NCBI GenBank assembly: GCA_002011215.1
Contig: MTML01000020.1
Coordinates: 1-6,727 of the forward strand
Direction of reading: 5' to 3'
From: Archaeoglobus sp. JdFR-24
GTDB lineage: Archaea > Halobacteriota > Archaeoglobi > Archaeoglobales > Archaeoglobaceae
Length of the DNA: 6,727 nucleotides
Below, piece after piece: positions 6,401-6,727 of the stretch (position 1 is the stretch's first letter; every line of letters starts with the position of its first letter). The notes beneath the pieces were generated by a model. The model did not search any database and was not told the origin of the DNA. It worked only from the letters and a program-made list of their open reading frames with translations. The position numbers were made by a program, and so were the translations under genes.

Positions 6401-6727
6401 GTACTCTATCACAACAACCTCATAGAAAATGATGTAAATGCCTTTGATAATGGAAACAATATATGGGATAATGGTTATCCATATGGAGGCAACTACTGGA
6501 GCGATTTTGATTCTCCGGAAGAAGGGGCATTTGACAACAATTGCGATGGCATAGCAGATTCACCCTACTTCATAAATGGTGGAGAAAATAAGGACAATTA
6601 TCCATTAATGAAGCCATATAGTCTTTCTTACATGCTTTTCGTTGACGATGATTTTGATGAAACAACGCCGGGATGGCACATTAATAAATGGAATGTTATC
6701 CAGCAGGCCATTGACAATGCATCTGAT
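416..6727 (+). CDS. Giant secreted subtilisin-like (S8, KP-43-like) protease with acidic Asp-rich inserts and C-terminal beta-helix modules; 3' end missing
   Basis: This single open frame has 2104 codons and is still open at the window edge, so the protein is longer. In order it has a signal peptide (1-25), propeptide (26-213), S8 catalytic domain (about 214-895), KP-43-like beta domain (896-1021), beta-helix 1 (1023-1627), linker module (1628-1779), beta-helix 2 (1781-2068) and the start of a third beta-helix (from 2075). The catalytic triad is D243 in ADSGLD, H370 in GHGTH and S576 in GGTSMATP; oxyanion N470 is in SAGND. It should be exported, lose its propeptide and cleave proteins outside the cell. 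Spacing from the predicted mature N-terminus (N214, motif NDVA) to D243 makes the Asp position 30 of the mature enzyme, which I recall as the KP-43 value. Two large and one small acidic insert interrupt the catalytic domain. No membrane anchor is visible; one could lie beyond the edge. It appears monocistronic here, divergent from trpS. Protease identity is very secure; substrate is unknown. Confidence 0.96.
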   Translation, partial: MKNFLIVFLVISLATAIFIHSIATAEDRKLAIERDALDMHIKLKYATFDPLIETPEIPPNLFISNYSDGEGSYIIQFNGKIMEEQKNRLESLGVRIYGYLPNFAFIANMNETTKQEVEKLDFIRWIGIYQPAYRIAPSVYRLMRTDNEIYVNVLTFDANITNVASIIKDRTGGDVSIVSRNKLLVLVNTSKIPDIANIDGVMWIERYVMPELCNDVAAPIITAPPVWNTYGLNGSGQIVAIADSGLDTGLITNFDDDGDGLIDEDSPDDDNDGLIDEDPVDGIDNDGDGLIDEDPGGIDNDGDGWRDEDPVDGIDNDGDGLIDEDPVDGIDNDGDGLIDEDGTNHPDFNGRIILIQDVLGDGAADLTSGHGTHVAGSFVGDGNRSGGIIRGIAFGADFIFQACGPANSKSAILLPGGLANLLQFAFNNGARIHSNSWGTSVYGEYTARAQAVDNFVWSHPDMTILFSAGNDGVDVNGDGIIDFDSIGSPGTAKNVITVGASENDRAGFGGWADNPNGLAAFSSRGPCDDGRIKPDVVAPGTFILSTRSRVASGHGWGLLPPGDPDRPFYMYMGGTSMATPLTAGAATLVRQFYMEYKSHIPNASLIKATLINGADDLPGQQIPDETQLPILRIVRDDDEDGLIDEDPGGVDNDGDGLIDEDPPGDINGDGSPDDDNDGLIDEDSPDDDNDGLIDEDPVDGIDNDGDNRIDEDPANGIDDDNDGLIDEDPPGDINGDGYPGVQGVDDDGDGGIDYNDIDVINVIAAAMPNLINRDDDEDGRIDEDSPDDDNDGLIDEDPPGDINGDGIDDDDGDGLIDEDPPGGIDNDGDGLIDEDPPGDINGDGYPGVQGVDDDGDGTIDYNDNDLLPIVSIQTVALPNNHEGWGRINITNSLFPHFPRTLWFNDSANPLSTGDFQEFYINVENDTVPLKITLVWTDFPGALPAAVELVNDLDLIVESPSGIIYHGNDFIPPLDDEFDRRNNVEQVRIEHPEVGTYKINVTAFNVPSGPQPFSIVASYGVDYIYVDDDNINGPWDGTLQHPYRHIQDAINISNGHKIRVFDGIYNENIHIDRNVAAIIGNGTNTIIQGSGDENVIVVRSGIDVNISNFLIQNGDWGIFVEGAARATIFNCSIANNRGGICINSDGNLIYKCEIHENAYVDEMRDAISLHNCRNNIISQCKIYSNNEVGIYLESAVANEIHDCELWNNRYGIFIRNESDSNTIRDCIIGHSNYMGFLIENSSHTCLRNIKLLNNTLNFGVIGEKREHFYQDIDTSNGIKVSDYYGAEYKPIRYYVDEKNVYLDSKPTGFLALVNSSGKINNVDVSKNLEGVIIAYSKDCKLTGSNIFRNPFGIWIYNSKHVTIDDNMVSNDVALFEHEILIELTNSSDCIISNNILGGSGISSEKTAGVSLRFSNNIRVTSNNFSQMGNHAIYLFDASDNKIDNNTFLSRYPGGIYACNSHDDIFSDNNFSLGGYIKFSRCENEKATNNIVFGSNHGLYIYGLYLEKTRLSLFKDNIIKKNQFGIYITDFSEENEIFGNNIQENEYGVFVSGYSNNNKINWNNINGNIIYGVYVDRTSVTVPVDGEYNWWGDKSGPYDPFNDTLNGGWYNPNGKGDRVTNFVDYLPWLQANISSFDFQIIPAMSVTKVDATYKIDTQIEVFSYKENNIYMVEYVDNPGEDFPEGLIPLDKYIDVTIENESIVKWPISITIYYTQQQLLNAGIAEDVLEGIFFWNETASEWQRYEETGVNTTNVFIRGKWYEGYLWANAYHLTPLAPLGADVIYVDDDNIDGPWDGTLQHPYQDIQDAIDAAAPGDTVFVYSGTYNENIVIDKSIILIGEDKDTTIIDGGGAGNAIYIAADNVTITGFTIENGMPHGIYVESSDFINITDNVITMGGVGIYLNTSSNVNILFNHISFNTFDGIRIPSGSNINISYNVIISNWWGIHAICSNTVIYNNTIESAVQAGIALSSSSDVKVIYNTLSYNGYGIYLYSSNNNVLYHNNLIENDVNAFDNGNNIWDNGYPYGGNYWSDFDSPEEGAFDNNCDGIADSPYFINGGENKDNYPLMKPYSLSYMLFVDDDFDETTPGWHINKWNVIQQAIDNASD
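491..1054 (+). other. Propeptide (two inhibitor-like subdomains)
   Basis: Residues 26-213 lie between the signal peptide and the predicted mature N-terminus. They read as two successive alpha/beta units, the first opening with SYIIQFNGKI and the second with IYVNVLTFDA. Each ends in a segment of the type found at the end of S8 prodomains (IRWIGIYQPAY and MWIERYVMPE). Such long propeptides are usual for KP-43-like subtilases, where they act as intramolecular chaperone and inhibitor and are cut off autocatalytically. The cut site before N214 is inferred from the NDVA motif, which matches the mature start of KP-43 as I remember it. Confidence 0.65.
1178..1438 (+). repeat. In-frame acidic tandem repeat, insert 1 (between catalytic Asp and His)
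   Basis: Residues 255-341 (87 residues, 261 bp) are six units with the core DxDxDGLIDED; one unit reads DGWRDED instead. The longest unit, DNDGDGLIDEDPVDGI, is 48 bp, and others are 13 or 15 residues. The D-x-D/N-x-D-G-x-I-D pattern resembles the calcium loops of thrombospondin type 3 repeats, dockerins and EF-hands, so metal binding is likely though not shown. The insert replaces the short stretch between DTG and HPDFNGR of a typical KP-43-like enzyme. Near-identical DNA from unit to unit points to recent expansion by slippage or recombination. Stop-free stretches on the other strand here are by-products of the repeat. Confidence 0.93.
1835..1867 (+). other. Single acidic loop next to the oxyanion residue
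   Basis: Residues 474-484 read DVNGDGIIDFD, a one-copy loop with the calcium-loop pattern D-x-N-x-D-G-x-I-D. It begins four residues after oxyanion N470 and lengthens the loop that in KP-43-like enzymes runs directly from the AGNEG motif to the SAPGTAKN motif. Its DNA and wording differ from the large arrays (IIDFD rather than LIDED), so it is not simply a stray copy of the main unit. Confidence 0.7.
2321..2689 (+). repeat. In-frame acidic repeat array, insert 2 first half
   Basis: Residues 636-758 (369 bp) lie after the helix that follows the catalytic Ser and the segment LINGADDL. They mix DGLIDEDP units with PPGDINGDG units, and include one weaker unit (DNRIDEDPANG). The half ends in DGYPGVQG and DGGIDYNDID. 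Core positions match insert 1, but many units here use GAC CCT CCC for Asp-Pro-Pro where insert 1 uses GAT CCA, so the two arrays have evolved as partly separate subfamilies. Confidence 0.9.
2690..2734 (+). other. Non-acidic 15-residue spacer splitting insert 2
   Basis: Residues 759-773 (VINVIAAAMPNLINR) are hydrophobic and interrupt the acidic array. The piece AAMPN resembles VALPN, which follows the second half of the array just before GWGRIN. Both follow a near-identical 99-bp block, so the spacer may be a copied and diverged remnant of the start of the last core strand. Confidence 0.5.
2735..3010 (+). repeat. In-frame acidic repeat array, insert 2 second half
   Basis: Residues 774-865 (276 bp) repeat the same LIDEDPPGD and NGDG units and end in DGYPGVQG and DGTIDYNDND. 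The last 99 bp (2912-3010) match 2591-2689 at 92 of 99 positions. After this half the normal fold resumes, with GWGRIN at 883-888, so the whole insert is an added loop between the helix after the active Ser and the final part of the domain. Confidence 0.9.
3101..3478 (+). other. KP-43-like C-terminal beta domain
   Basis: Residues 896-1021 carry the markers of the beta-barrel that follows the catalytic domain in KP-43-type subtilases: LVWTDFPGA (933-941), VNDLDL (949-954), GNDF (966-969), RNNVE (980-984), and a closing segment GTYKINV, then NVPSGPQPFSIV. It is related in fold to the P domain of proprotein convertases and usually stabilises the enzyme, often with bound calcium. Its direct continuation from the catalytic domain supports the KP-43 subgroup rather than a generic S8 assignment. 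Confidence 0.85.
3482..5296 (+). other. Right-handed parallel beta-helix module 1 (NosD/PbH1 type)
   Basis: Residues 1023-1627 begin with the cap IYVDDDN and GPWDGTLQHPY, continue with IQDAI, YNENIHID and many coils of the N-x-I-x-x-N-x-x-G-I-x-I type, and close with NWWG (1587-1590), SGP and VDYLPWL (1621-1627). These are hallmarks of archaeal extracellular parallel beta-helices related to NosD and carbohydrate-binding or -cleaving proteins. Around 1271-1335 a non-coil segment (IDTSN, YYVDEKNVYLDSKPTG, FLALVNSS, GVIIAYS) matches a piece often seen inside archaeal NosD-like repeats. Between 1130 and 1225, five cysteines fall at the same coil position. No catalytic residues of a lyase are recognisable, so a binding or structural role is more likely than enzymatic action. 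Confidence 0.85.
5297..5752 (+). other. Beta-sandwich-like linker module between the two beta-helices
   Basis: Residues 1628-1779 hold no beta-helix coils. The second half reads ISITIYYTQQQLLNAGI, then GIFFWNETASEWQRY, and ends in HLTPLAPLG (1769-1777). I recognise this layout (YYT, an AGI segment, a W-N-x-T-x-x-W segment, then an H-x-T-x-x-A-x-x-G end) as a recurring small domain in secreted archaeal and methanogen proteins, where it commonly precedes or follows repeats. Its function is not known to me; a spacer or interaction role is inferred. Confidence 0.5.
5756..6619 (+). other. Right-handed parallel beta-helix module 2
   Basis: Residues 1781-2068 start again with IYVDDDN and GPWDGTLQHPY, matching the cap of module 1 at 24 of 28 positions. 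AAPGDTVFVYSGTYNENI, ILIGEDKDTTIIDGGG and about eight regular coils (NxxGIYL type) follow. The end motif is GNYWSDF (2025-2031), then NNCDGIADSPY and NYPLMKPY (2061-2068), a closing motif typical of NosD-like archaeal repeats. At about 288 residues it is roughly half the length of module 1 and more regular, without the embedded IDTSN segment. The matching caps show the two modules arose by duplication. Confidence 0.87.
6635..6727 (+). other. Start of a third beta-helix module (cut by the window edge)
   Basis: Residues 2074-2104 read LFVDDDFDETTPGW, then WNVIQQAIDNASD. This is another version of the (I/F)VDDD ... IQ-x-AID cap that opens modules 1 and 2, closer to the VDDDF-x-x-x-TPGW form common in Thermoplasmata-like proteins. 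Everything after it, including any anchor or stop codon, is outside the window. Confidence 0.75.

Overview
The window is dominated by one very long forward reading frame. It opens at an ATG at 416, stays open without a stop through the last base (2104 codons in view), and runs off the right edge. It encodes a secreted, multi-domain subtilisin-like serine protease. At the left edge, on the minus strand, are the first 18 codons of a second gene. Its N-terminus (IDPWGS, then YEKLFEE) looks like archaeal tryptophanyl-tRNA synthetase. The two genes diverge across an AT-rich gap of about 360 bases.

The organism is most likely an AT-rich euryarchaeon, perhaps of the Thermoplasmatota or a relative. 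This rests on three things: the archaeal-type TrpRS start, the extracellular beta-helix modules opening with (I/F)VDDD and closing with NWWG/VDYxPWL or NYWSDF/YPLM (a style I know mainly from Methanosarcina-like and Thermoplasmata secreted proteins), and heavy use of ATA and AGA codons. This is inference from protein style; no rRNA is present.

Layout of the large protein, by residue: signal peptide 1-25; propeptide about 26-213; S8 catalytic domain of the KP-43-like type about 214-895, with catalytic D243, H370 and S576 and oxyanion N470; KP-43-like C-terminal beta domain about 896-1021; first right-handed parallel beta-helix (NosD/PbH1 type) about 1023-1627; a small beta-sandwich-like linker module about 1628-1779; second beta-helix about 1781-2068; and the opening of a third beta-helix from 2075 to the window edge.

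The unusual part is the catalytic domain. Acidic repeats of the type DNDGDGLIDEDP, resembling calcium-binding thrombospondin type 3 or dockerin loops, are inserted inside it. Insert 1 (87 residues) lies between the catalytic Asp and His. A single short loop of the same kind sits just after the oxyanion Asn. Insert 2 (230 residues) lies after the catalytic Ser helix and before the last strand of the fold (the WGRIN motif). Catalytic motifs are intact on both sides of each insert and the frame is never broken, so the protein looks functional. At the DNA level the inserts are recently expanded in-frame minisatellites: a 32-nt string occurs four times identically, and a 99-bp block is duplicated at 321 bp distance with 92 of 99 positions the same.

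A reasonable reading is a giant cell-surface or exported protease whose folding or activity may depend on divalent cations, with beta-helix modules serving for substrate or surface binding. The window shows the parts but does not prove this role.
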